Shown here: piece after piece, positions 1 to 5,697 of the stretch
Layout: every line of letters begins with the position of its first letter
Numbering within the stretch: position 1 is the first letter of the stretch
From: an uncultured Ruminococcus sp.
GTDB lineage: Bacteria; Bacillota; Clostridia; Lachnospirales; Lachnospiraceae
Assembly: GCA_900555215.1 (NCBI GenBank)
Contig: USKR01000005.1
Coordinates: forward strand, 1 to 14,854
DNA: 14,854 nucleotides
Reading direction: 5' to 3'
Position numbers and translations under genes: made by a program
The notes under the pieces: model-generated
Database searches by the model: none
Told to the model about the DNA's origin: nothing
What the model saw: only the letters and a program-made list of their open reading frames with translations

Positions 1-155
1 GCGATATCCTTCTGCCCGGCTCCGTCGTGGTCCTTCAGGTAGTCCAGGATCTTCGGCTGTCCGATCGTCAGGCCGGTATCCTTCAGCCTGGCGAGCAGTT
101 CCTTCTGGAACATGGATTGTTCCGCCATGATAAGATAATGAAATGAATGGGACAT
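1..155 (-). CDS. MarR-family transcriptional regulator, N-terminal part (runs off the left edge)
   Basis: The reverse strand reads from ATG at 155-153 without a stop to the window edge, giving about 51 residues beginning MSHSFHYLIMAEQ. An AAAGGAGATG ribosome site lies just upstream. The segment 'LTIGQPKILDYLKDHDGAGQKDIA' matches the start of the winged-helix fold in MarR/SlyA proteins, where a helix with a conserved PxxxxxLxxL is followed by the 'xxDIA' turn. Such proteins bind palindromic DNA as dimers and often repress their own promoter. Palindromes upstream (231-241 and 253-279) fit autoregulation. The recognition helix and wing lie outside the window, so the family call rests on the N-terminal third only. 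Confidence 0.7.
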   Translation of the reverse strand, partial: MSHSFHYLIMAEQSMFQKELLARLKDTGLTIGQPKILDYLKDHDGAGQKDI

Positions 156-209
156 AGTGTCATCTCCTTTGCGGCAGTGCACCCGGCGGCAGGTCGGCGG
201 TTACTGTGA

Positions 210-241
210 ATTATAACGATCACCGCGGGCTTCAAATTGAA
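210..241 (-). promoter_or_regulatory. Probable promoter of the MarR-like gene with an overlapping small palindrome
   Basis: On the - strand a perfect -10 TATAAT lies at 215-210, about 55 bases before the start codon. The -35 position is poorly conserved (TTTGAA or AATTTG, depending on spacing). It overlaps an 11-base palindrome TTCAA-A-TTGAA at 231-241. The palindrome shares the TTGAA half with the longer palindrome at 253-279 and may be a second operator. That a regulator binds here is inference. Confidence 0.45.
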
Positions 242-252
242 TCCATATAAAA

Positions 253-279
253 TTTGAATACTAATAATTAGAATTCAAA
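253..279. promoter_or_regulatory. 27-bp palindrome, candidate MarR operator
   Basis: Positions 253-279 are symmetric around base 266: the left arm TTTGAATaCTAAT pairs with the right arm ATTAGaATTCAAA, with one mismatched pair (260/272). It sits in the divergent gap between the MarR-like gene and the + strand gene cluster, upstream of both promoters. MarR dimers commonly bind AT-rich palindromes of this size in exactly this position. Confidence 0.6.
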
Positions 280-336
280 CAATAAAATTATAGAAGCCAA
301 AGAGGGAATTGTCAAGAAATATTCCGATGAAAACCG

Positions 337-365
337 GTGACATCCGGTGCCGGGTCTGGCATAAT
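337..365 (+). promoter_or_regulatory. Sigma-70/SigA-type promoter for the 386 gene and perhaps the cluster after it
   Basis: GTGACA at 337-342 and CATAAT at 360-365 are separated by exactly 17 bases; each hexamer matches the consensus at five of six positions. Transcription would begin near 372, close to the AGGAGG at 372-377, so the leader would be nearly absent. The short leader makes the call less certain even though the boxes are good. Confidence 0.5.
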
Positions 366-385
366 GGGGGCAGGAGGTGGCTTGT

Positions 386-613
386 ATGTTTTTTAAAAGA
401 GAGGTTCTGATCACTTGGGATCTGAATGAGTATCAAAGGACAAAGGGCCTGCTGGCGGATCACCAGATCGAATATACCACCAGATCAAACCCGATTACAA
501 ATCCGGGGCGGTATCACGGCGTGCCGTCTATAAGCGCATCAGCGGCATATGAGTATCATGTCTATGTGGCGGGGAAGGATTATGACAGGGCGATGAGGAT
601 TCTGCAGGGCTGA
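386..613 (+). CDS. Small DUF2007-like putative signalling protein
   Basis: A 75-residue protein beginning MFFKREVLITWDLNEYQRTK. The ATG at 386 is preferred because AGGAGG (372-377) lies 8 bases before it; an in-frame GTG at 377 overlaps that ribosome site. The order 'strand - helix with L..A/LL - DHQIEY - loop - YHVYVAGKDYDRAMRIL' resembles DUF2007 proteins, small ferredoxin-like domains of uncertain role in which a 'gI' segment and a C-terminal 'D...A..iL' helix recur. There is no signal peptide or membrane segment, so it is probably cytosolic. The family assignment is by overall pattern and moderate. It is the first gene of the + strand run and follows a good promoter. Confidence 0.55.
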   Translation: MFFKREVLITWDLNEYQRTKGLLADHQIEYTTRSNPITNPGRYHGVPSISASAAYEYHVYVAGKDYDRAMRILQG

Positions 614-668
614 AGCAGAAGCTATTATAAATATGTGGTTATAAGCGTGTGGCTGGGGGAAATGTTAA

Positions 669-1057
669 ATGGAGGTTAATATTGTATTGGCATATGATTC
701 TGTTGACGAAGTGTGCAGACTTTTCTCAGAATATACAGATATGCTGATAAACGGAGATCCGGAATTTAGAGAATATCTTGAGATACAGAATTATGATGAG
801 GAGTTAAACCATCTTGATACCAAATATGGTCTGCCGGGCGGACGGCTGTATCTGGCGTACTGTGACGGCAGAGCGGCGGGATGTTGATCCAAAGGATCAT
901 AGATGACGCGAAAGAAATCGGATATAAGCATATGCTTTTGGATACACTGCCTTTTTTAGAAAGTGCGGTACACATGTATAAAAAATGGGGATTTTATGAA
1001 ATCCCAAGCTATAATGACAGCCCTATGGAATCGTCAATTTATATGAGGCTGGATTTA
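669..1057 (+). pseudogene. GNAT acetyltransferase with an internal out-of-frame deletion
   Basis: The first part (669-884, ATG after GGGGGA at 655-660) ends ...GRLYLAYCDGRAAGC, then TGA at 885-887. The second part continues one frame over from about 881 with LIQRIIDDAKEIGYKHMLLDTL and ends ...ESSIYMRLDL. These are respectively the N-terminal half and the C-terminal third of one GNAT. In intact relatives, as I recall them, about 30 residues lie between 'AAGC' and 'LIQRIID'. They include motif A (R/QxxGxG/A), which binds the acetyl-CoA pyrophosphate. That motif is absent from both parts and the frame changes at the joint, so neither fragment should be an active enzyme. No extra DNA is seen at the joint, which argues for deletion and not for an insertion element. 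The C-terminal fragment stays open into the next gene. Confidence 0.75.
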
Positions 1058-1069
1058 GATGGCGATGCA

Positions 1070-2095
1070 ATGAACAGTGACAGGTCTGGTTCGTCGGACA
1101 AGGCTCAGCCTCAGGTGCTGTCTGTAAATGGAAAAGACTACAGCATCCTGAAACTTCTCGGCAGAGGAAAAGGAGGCTATTCCTATCTCGCTGAGCGGGA
1201 CGGCAGAAGAATGGTGCTCAAACAGATCCACCATGAGCCCTGCGCCTATTACCAGTTTGGCAACAAGATCGAGGCAGAGATCCGGGATTACGACCGCCTG
1301 CAAAGGATCGGCATTCTGCTTCCCAAGATGCTGGATGTCGACAAAGACAATGAACGGATCATTAAAGAATATATAGACGGGGATACGGTTTACGAAATGG
1401 TCCTGGAGGACAGGCTTCCGGCGACCTGCCTGGAGCAGGTGAGAGCAATGTGCGGCCCGCTTTATGCCGCAAATATAAATATCGATTACTTCCCGACAAA
1501 TTTTATCCTGCAGGACGGAGCGCTGTATTATGTGGATTATGAGTGCAATGAGTATATGGAGGAATGGAATTTTGAAAACTGGGGAGTAAAATACTGGTCC
1601 AAAACACCGGAATTCCTTAAGTATGCTGAGGAACATCTGCATATATCTAATTTGAAAAACTGGCCGCGGTTAAGCGGGCGCGCGGCGCAATGGTTTCATG
1701 AGAAATGGCAGATCCCCCTGGAGGAATACAGATCCAGCATAGAAGCCTCCATAAGCGGGGGAACTCCTGTGCCACAGTGGTACGTGGCAGTGAAAGGAGA
1801 GCGGATCATAGGCGGTCTGGGAGTGATCGAAAATGATTTCCACAGGAGAAAGGATCTGACGCCCAATGTCTGTGCGCTCTATGTGGAAGAAGAGTGCCGG
1901 GGGCAGGGGATCGCCGGCAAACTCCTGGATCATGTGTGCAAGGATATGCTGGAAAAAGGGATCGATACTCTGTATCTGATCACGGATCACACCTCTTTTT
2001 ATGAGAGGTACGGATGGAAATTCCTCTGCTTAGTCGAAGAAGAGGAGGGCGGTCTGTGCAGGATGTATGTCCACAGAGAAAATGGAAGAAAATAA
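1070..2095 (+). CDS. Kinase-like (APH/RIO-type fold) protein fused to a GNAT acetyltransferase
   Basis: The frame is open from 881, but 881-1057 encodes the tail of the preceding broken GNAT. ATG 1070 (MNSDRSGSSD) is the first start after that tail, though it has no clear ribosome site. Numbering from 881, residues about 80-252 form a small kinase-like domain. It has a glycine loop (LGRGKGGYSY, 93-102), VLK lysine (K114), a helix-C Glu in IEAEIRDY, a catalytic-loop equivalent INIDYFPTNF with D202 and N207, and VDYE in place of DFG (218-221). Residues about 253-404 form a complete GNAT domain with RGQGIA (340-345) for acetyl-CoA and a YERYGWKF C-terminus. I know both halves as separate small proteins of Firmicutes; here they join at EEH/LHISNLKN with no stop and no start. 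Whether this is a real bifunctional protein or a recent fusion by loss of the gene border cannot be told from this window. Substrates are unknown. Confidence 0.7.
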   Translation: MNSDRSGSSDKAQPQVLSVNGKDYSILKLLGRGKGGYSYLAERDGRRMVLKQIHHEPCAYYQFGNKIEAEIRDYDRLQRIGILLPKMLDVDKDNERIIKEYIDGDTVYEMVLEDRLPATCLEQVRAMCGPLYAANINIDYFPTNFILQDGALYYVDYECNEYMEEWNFENWGVKYWSKTPEFLKYAEEHLHISNLKNWPRLSGRAAQWFHEKWQIPLEEYRSSIEASISGGTPVPQWYVAVKGERIIGGLGVIENDFHRRKDLTPNVCALYVEEECRGQGIAGKLLDHVCKDMLEKGIDTLYLITDHTSFYERYGWKFLCLVEEEEGGLCRMYVHRENGRK

Positions 2096-2114
2096 CCTGG
2101 AGGCTGCAAGGGAT

Positions 2115-2622
2115 ATGAGAAAAATCGTACTATATATTGCCATGAGTTTAGACGGATACATTGCGGACGCAAACGGCGGAGTCGGCTGGCTGAGAGGGCA
2201 GGACCCTGACAGTGAAAGCGAGGGCTCTTATCCTGAATTTGTCCGGGATATTGACACAGTCGTCATGGGCTGGGAGACATATTATCAGGTGATAACAGAA
2301 CTTTCGCCGGACGAATGGATTTATGAAGATCTGATGACTTATGTGATCACACATCGGGAAGAAGCGTCTTCTGAGAAAATCAGATTTGATTCAGAATCTG
2401 AAAGAGACGAAGGGAAAAGATATCTGGATCTGCGGCGGTGCGAGTATTGCGCGGCAGCTGATGCAGGACGGCATGATCGACAGGTTCTATATTTCAGTTA
2501 TTCCCGTTCTTCTGGGAGCAGGCGTCAGATTGTTCGGTGAGCTTCCGGAGGAACAGGAATTAAGACTTATGGAGACAAGAAGTTACAATGGGATTGTGGA
2601 ACTCAGATACGAAAAGCGTTAA
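2115..2622 (+). pseudogene. Dihydrofolate reductase-family (RibD C-terminal/YwjB-like) protein, frame broken by a small deletion
   Basis: ATG 2115 (MRKIVLYIAMSLDGYIAD) follows GGAGG at 2099-2103. The N-terminal part carries the family's 'SLDGYIAD..GGVGWL' and 'VVMGWETY' motifs for the NADPH-binding DHFR-like fold, and runs to EKIRF (F codon 2385-2387). The rest, LIQNLKETKGKDIWICGGASIARQLM...IPVLLGAGVRLFG, continues one base over from TTG 2386 to TAA at 2620-2622. In the first frame, translation instead goes through unrelated residues to a stop at 2538-2540. About seven residues that relatives have between 'I.F' and the 'L...LK' helix are also missing. The lesion is therefore a deletion of about 23 bases and not a single-base slip; the estimate rests on remembered homologs. 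Both halves are otherwise well conserved, so the damage looks recent. Confidence 0.75.
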
Positions 2623-2679
2623 AATATGAAGGAAATAAAAGCATCGAAGAGAGCGGACTGAAAACAGTGGAGGATAGAA

Positions 2680-3288
2680 ATGGAAATAGATCTCAGCAAA
2701 TTCAAATGGACAAGGGAACCGGAAAGCTGCGCCATCCATGATGGAGCGATAGAGATTGTTACAAAACCTCATACTGACCTGTGGCAGAGGACCTACTATC
2801 ATTTCCGCAATGACAATGCCCCGGTATTTCAGATGGAGACAGAGGAAAGGTATTTCAGCTTTATTGTAAAGACTGATTTCAGGGAGAGCCATCACAGGTT
2901 TGACCAGTGCGGCATCGTGATGTACCTGGACAGCGAGAACTGGCTGAAAGGGTCAGTAGAATATGAGAATGAAGAGTATCAGCACCTGGGAAGCGTTGTC
3001 ACGAATCAGGGATATTCGGACTGGGCGACTACAGAGATAGACGCCTCAGTAAAATCCATGTGGTACCGCTTCAGCCGGAGAGAGGATGACTACTGCATCG
3101 AATGCTCGTCGGACGGGGTTCATTTTCAGCAGATGCGGATCTGCCATATGGAAAAAGGAGGCGGGAAGATCCGATTCGGCATCTACGCCTGTTCACCGGA
3201 GGATTCTTCATTTAAGGCAGCATTTTCTGATATGAAACTGACAGAGTGCCAGTGGAAGGCGCATGACGGGCAGCAGCCGGGTGAGTAA
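2680..3288 (+). CDS. DUF1349 (concanavalin-like beta-sandwich) protein
   Basis: A 202-residue protein with ATG 2680 six bases after GGAGG (2669-2673). The order 'FKWTREPESCAI..GAIEIVTKPHTDLWQRTYYHFRNDNAPVF', '..FSFIVKTDFRESHHRFDQCGIVMYLDSENWLKGSVEYENEEYQHLGSVVTNQGYSDWA' and 'WYRFSRREDDYCIECSSDG..F..MRICHM' is typical of the DUF1349 family, which includes yeast 'regulation of enolase protein 1'. The fold is a jelly-roll related to laminin G/concanavalin domains and may bind carbohydrate, but no enzymatic role is established. There is no signal peptide, so it should be cytosolic. The length is normal and the frame intact, unlike its upstream neighbour. Confidence 0.85.
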   Translation: MEIDLSKFKWTREPESCAIHDGAIEIVTKPHTDLWQRTYYHFRNDNAPVFQMETEERYFSFIVKTDFRESHHRFDQCGIVMYLDSENWLKGSVEYENEEYQHLGSVVTNQGYSDWATTEIDASVKSMWYRFSRREDDYCIECSSDGVHFQQMRICHMEKGGGKIRFGIYACSPEDSSFKAAFSDMKLTECQWKAHDGQQPGE

Positions 3289-3296
3289 GAATGTCA

Positions 3297-3332
3297 AAAG
3301 GAGATAAATAAATGATCATCGAAGGAAACCAA
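3297..3332 (+). repeat. Copy 1 of a 36-bp direct repeat carrying a ribosome site, start codon and first codons
   Basis: Compared with 3941-3976, the bases AAAGGAGATA-n-ATA-n-ATG and the following codons for MIIEGNQ agree except at three positions, up to the final A/G difference. In this copy the ATG at 3312 opens a 13-codon frame (MIIEGNQEDKNEI) ending at TAA 3351-3353, and it leads into the YdcF gene out of frame. It is probably the remaining 5' end of a lost paralogue of the 3956 gene. Confidence 0.8.
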
Positions 3333-3378
3333 GAAGATAAAAACGAAATATAAAGTCCTTATACTGCTGATTTTCTTT

Positions 3379-3933
3379 TTGGTTATATACATCGGAAAAA
3401 ATGTGTTTGATATCTGTGCCTTCAGCACAGAGGATCAGAAATGCCGGGCAGATGTGGCGGTCATTCTGGGTGCGGCGGCTTACAATGGCGAGGTCTCCCC
3501 GGTTTACCGGGAACGGATCAATCATGGAATTACCCTGTATGAGGAGGGGTATGTGGACAGGTTGATCGTAACTGGCGGGACAGCAGATCAGGGGGAGGAA
3601 TCCGACGCATCGGCAGCAAAAAAATATCTTCTTTCCCGGGGAATTCCCGAGGAAGCAGTCCTGATGGAAGATCAATCATCGATCACCCAGGAAAATCTGG
3701 AGAATTCCAAAGCGATCATGGAAGAAAACGGATACGAGACCGCTATCATCGTCAGCGATCCCCTGCATATGAAACGGGCGATGCTGCTGGCGGAAGATGC
3801 AGGAATCACGGCATACAGCTCGCCTACACCTTCGACGAGATATATCAGTCTGAGGACAAAAATCCCATTTCTGGCAAGGGAGACATTTTATTATATCGGG
3901 TATAAATGGTACAGGGTATTTTTTCATCAGTAA
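3379..3933 (+). CDS. YdcF/SanA-like DUF218 protein with a damaged start region
   Basis: The DUF218 body is complete: ADVAVILGAAAYNGEVSPVYRERINHGITLY, LIVTGGTADQGEESDASAAKKYL, ITQENLENSKAIM and AIIVSDPLHMKRAM. The family is linked to envelope functions and predicted to have a Rossmann-like fold. The same frame is open upstream from 3316 and encodes KKIKTKYKVLILLIFFLVIYIGKNVF, a basic N-terminus plus one membrane anchor, as expected for this family. No ATG, GTG or TTG precedes the anchor; the codon before AAG AAG (3331) is ACC where a start would be expected. The preceding ribosome site and ATG (3300-3314) belong to a copy of the downstream gene's start in another frame. The first usable codon is TTG 3379, in the middle of the anchor and without a ribosome site. 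Expression of a proper membrane protein is doubtful; recombination or deletion at the 5' end is the likely cause. Confidence 0.7.
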   Translation: MVIYIGKNVFDICAFSTEDQKCRADVAVILGAAAYNGEVSPVYRERINHGITLYEEGYVDRLIVTGGTADQGEESDASAAKKYLLSRGIPEEAVLMEDQSSITQENLENSKAIMEENGYETAIIVSDPLHMKRAMLLAEDAGITAYSSPTPSTRYISLRTKIPFLARETFYYIGYKWYRVFFHQ

Positions 3934-3940
3934 ATTATAT

Positions 3941-3976
3941 AAAGGAGATACATAGATGATCATCGAAGGAAATCAG
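3941..3976 (+). repeat. Copy 2 of the 36-bp direct repeat, at the true start of the 3956 gene
   Basis: This copy holds the AAAGGAG ribosome site, ATG 3956 and the first codons (MIIEGNQ) of an intact gene. It differs from 3297-3332 at three positions plus the last base. The two copies bracket the YdcF gene with a period of 644 bases. Confidence 0.8.
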
Positions 3977-4288
3977 AAAGAACTTGACGCAATGAAAGAA
4001 TTCCATAAAGGAAACCGGCAGGAGGGATTGAGGCTTCAGGAGGAATTCGCGGCGGAATTCCGAGAGGAATACAAGGACAAAGATCACTGTCCATGTCAGA
4101 AAGCCTGCCGGTATCACGGCAACTGCAAGGAGTGCGTGGCGATCCACCGCGCGCATCAAGAGCATGTCCCCAACTGTATGAGACCTCTGCTCAATAAAAA
4201 GATCAAGCTCCTGTCCGAGCTGACAGAACATTCTATCGCTAATGAGATCGAGCCTCCAAAAGAGGTGCTGCGCAAAGAATTTCAATAA
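3956..4288 (+). CDS. Cys/His-rich small protein, probably metal-binding, function unknown
   Basis: A 110-residue protein starting MIIEGNQKELDAMKEF, with AAAGGAG directly upstream. The N-terminal half is a charged, likely helical segment. It is followed by a compact cluster CPCQKACRYHGNCKECVAIH and later HVPNC, i.e. CxCx3C-x2-HGxCx2C and a final C. The spacing suggests one small zinc or iron-binding knuckle. I have seen short proteins with 'C.C....C..HGNC..C...H' in clostridia without an assigned function. The duplicated start at 3297 implies that a second copy once lay upstream. It is followed after 28 bases by the S51 peptidase and may be co-transcribed with it. Confidence 0.7.
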   Translation: MIIEGNQKELDAMKEFHKGNRQEGLRLQEEFAAEFREEYKDKDHCPCQKACRYHGNCKECVAIHRAHQEHVPNCMRPLLNKKIKLLSELTEHSIANEIEPPKEVLRKEFQ

Positions 4289-4316
4289 GAGAAATTGCGG
4301 GACGGAGGATAGATTT

Positions 4317-4931
4317 GTGAAAAAAATATTATTAGTATCAATGATATGTAATGCGACAGATCTGCTGAAGGAAGCAGAGCCGGATCTGAAAGGCAAGACC
4401 GTGGTTTATATCCCGACCGCGGCGATCGCAGAAGAGATCGAAGGAATGGCGGAAGAGGAGACGAGGATGCTGGAGGATCTGGGGCTGATTGTTGACGAGC
4501 TGGAGGTCTCCACTGCTTCAAGGAAAACTGTCATGGAAAAGCTGACAAAGAATGACATGATCTTTGTAGGAGGCGGGAATACATTCTTCCTTCTTCAGGA
4601 GCTGAAGCGATCAGGAGCGGATCAGATCATTTCTCAGGAAGTGGAAAAAGGAAAGCTCTATATTGGAGAGTCCGCGGGAGCAATTGCCGCGTGCCCTGGC
4701 ATCAGATATTCCGCAGAGATGGATGTCCCTGAGAAGGCGCCGGAGCTGACGGACTATACAGGGATGGGGCTGGTGGATTTCTATGTAGTTCCCCATCTGG
4801 GACATCCGGAAATGGGACCTGGGGCGGAACTGATCATTGAAAAGTATTCATCAGAACTGAATTTAAAGGTTATTGATGATTATCAGGCTATACTGGTCGA
4901 AGGAGACGAGGTGAGGATACTGCCGGAATAG
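4317..4931 (+). CDS. Peptidase S51 (PepE/dipeptidase E-like) family protein
   Basis: GTG at 4317 is chosen because GGAGG (4304-4308) lies 8 bases upstream; the protein then begins VKKILLVSMICN and has 204 residues. The family signature is clear: FVGGGNTFFLLQEL (the GGxxxxL nucleophile-elbow region), then GESAGAIAACPG, where the serine of GxSAGA is the catalytic nucleophile of S51 enzymes such as E. coli PepE. DFYVVPHLGHPE supplies the histidine region. PepE cleaves Asp-X dipeptides, but other S51 members have different substrates, so the specificity is left open. The protein is cytosolic, with no signal peptide. It is intact and is followed 21 bases later by a GNAT gene. Confidence 0.85.
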   Translation: MKKILLVSMICNATDLLKEAEPDLKGKTVVYIPTAAIAEEIEGMAEEETRMLEDLGLIVDELEVSTASRKTVMEKLTKNDMIFVGGGNTFFLLQELKRSGADQIISQEVEKGKLYIGESAGAIAACPGIRYSAEMDVPEKAPELTDYTGMGLVDFYVVPHLGHPEMGPGAELIIEKYSSELNLKVIDDYQAILVEGDEVRILPE

Positions 4932-4952
4932 TGCGTGCCGGAAGGGGGTTCT

Positions 4953-5399
4953 ATGGAGATCAGAAAAGTAGAAACGGATAAAAAAGAATATATGCCCCTG
5001 CTTCTTCTGGCGGATGAGCAGGAGGACATGATCGACCGGTATCTTGAGAGAGGGGATATGTACGTCCTGGAGAATGGCGGTGTGAAGGCAGTGTGCGTTG
5101 TGACAGATGAGGGAGAGGGAATCCTGGAGATCAAAAATTTGGCGGTCGGTCCGGAATCCCAGGGGAAAGGGTATGGCAGACGTATGATCCGATTTGTGGC
5201 AGATTCATACAGAGACCGCTTTAAGGTTCTGTATGTGGGCACAGGGGACAGTCCTGCAACAGTGCCGTTCTATGAGAAATGCGGTTTCTGCAGGTCACAT
5301 GTGGTCCGGAACTTCTTCACAGAGCACTACGATCACCCTATCTTTGAGTGTGGCAGGCAGCTTGTTGATATGGTTTATCTGAAAATGGAACTGCGGTAG
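4953..5399 (+). CDS. GNAT family N-acetyltransferase (intact)
   Basis: A 148-residue protein from ATG 4953 (MEIRKVETDKKEYMPLLLLADEQEDMIDRYL) with GGAAGGGGG at 4940-4948; an upstream in-frame GTG at 4935 lacks a ribosome site. Motif A is present: IKNLAVGPESQGKGYGRRMI, with QGKGYG binding acetyl-CoA. It is followed by VGTGDSPATVPFYEKCGF, the motif B region of GNATs acting on small molecules or peptides. The acceptor is unknown. It is the last + strand gene before the convergent rpn gene and ends 52 bases before the hairpin at 5451. This intact GNAT contrasts with the three damaged or fused ones nearby. Confidence 0.85.
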   Translation: MEIRKVETDKKEYMPLLLLADEQEDMIDRYLERGDMYVLENGGVKAVCVVTDEGEGILEIKNLAVGPESQGKGYGRRMIRFVADSYRDRFKVLYVGTGDSPATVPFYEKCGFCRSHVVRNFFTEHYDHPIFECGRQLVDMVYLKMELR

Positions 5400-5450
5400 A
5401 AAGAGATGAAAATAGAAAAATAGAGTATAATTTTCCTGATGGGAGCAGAA

Positions 5451-5480
5451 GGGACTGCTGTATCATGTGACAGCAGTCCC
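5451..5480. terminator. Convergent-gene hairpin, atypical terminator
   Basis: GGGACTGCTG (5451-5460) pairs perfectly with CAGCAGTCCC (5471-5480) across a 10-base loop that can close one more T-A pair. It lies between the GNAT ending at 5399 and the rpn gene ending at 5491 on the other strand, where a shared terminator is expected. Neither strand has a clear run of T after the stem, so termination efficiency is uncertain. Confidence 0.6.
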
Positions 5481-5490
5481 CCTCTGGACG

Positions 5491-5697
5491 TTATTCCAGG
5501 ATCTCCCGTACCTGTTTTAAAGGAAGATCACATTTTTCGGCGATCTCTTCAGCCGAACTGCCCTGGGCAGACAGCTTGAAAATAAGTTTTGCGAGATGGA
5601 TACCACGCTCCATACCGAGCTCCATACCTTGTTCCATGCCGCGTTCATTTTCTTCCTTTAACTCTTCAGCAAAGAGTTCTCTTAATGCATCGCACAT
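5491..5697 (-). CDS. Candidate nested short product of rpn (RpnS-like)
   Basis: Inside rpn, in the same frame, ATG at 5697-5695 (Met216) is preceded by GGAGG at 5713-5709 with 11 bases between. Initiation there would yield 68 residues starting MCDALRELFAEELKEENERG and containing the Met-Gly-Glu linker and the C-terminal helix-turn-helix-like module, without the nuclease core. Rpn genes in enteric bacteria are known to make such C-terminal short forms, which inhibit the full-length toxin. The site is seen in the sequence; that it is used is inference, and the spacing is somewhat long. Confidence 0.4.
   Translation of the reverse strand: MCDALRELFAEELKEENERGMEQGMELGMERGIHLAKLIFKLSAQGSSAEEIAEKCDLPLKQVREILE

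Noticed and set aside
1055..1642. Reverse-strand open frame of 195 codons opposite the kinase-like gene
   Set aside because: It lies wholly opposite a well-supported coding region, has no ribosome site, and its His/Ile-rich composition is that of an antisense shadow.
2626..2661. Eleven-codon frame MKEIKASKRAD between the DHFR-like and DUF1349 genes
   Set aside because: Too short, no ribosome site at the right distance, and no similarity that I can name; it could be a gene remnant but nothing supports it.
3336..3350. A-rich stretch GATAAAAACG as a programmed frameshift site linking the copied start to YdcF
   Set aside because: The shift required is +1, and the heptamer does not meet the X-XXY-YYZ rule in the incoming frame.
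3312..3353. MIIEGNQEDKNEI as a regulatory leader peptide for YdcF
   Set aside because: It is better explained as the copied start of the gene at 3956, and there is no attenuator structure around it.
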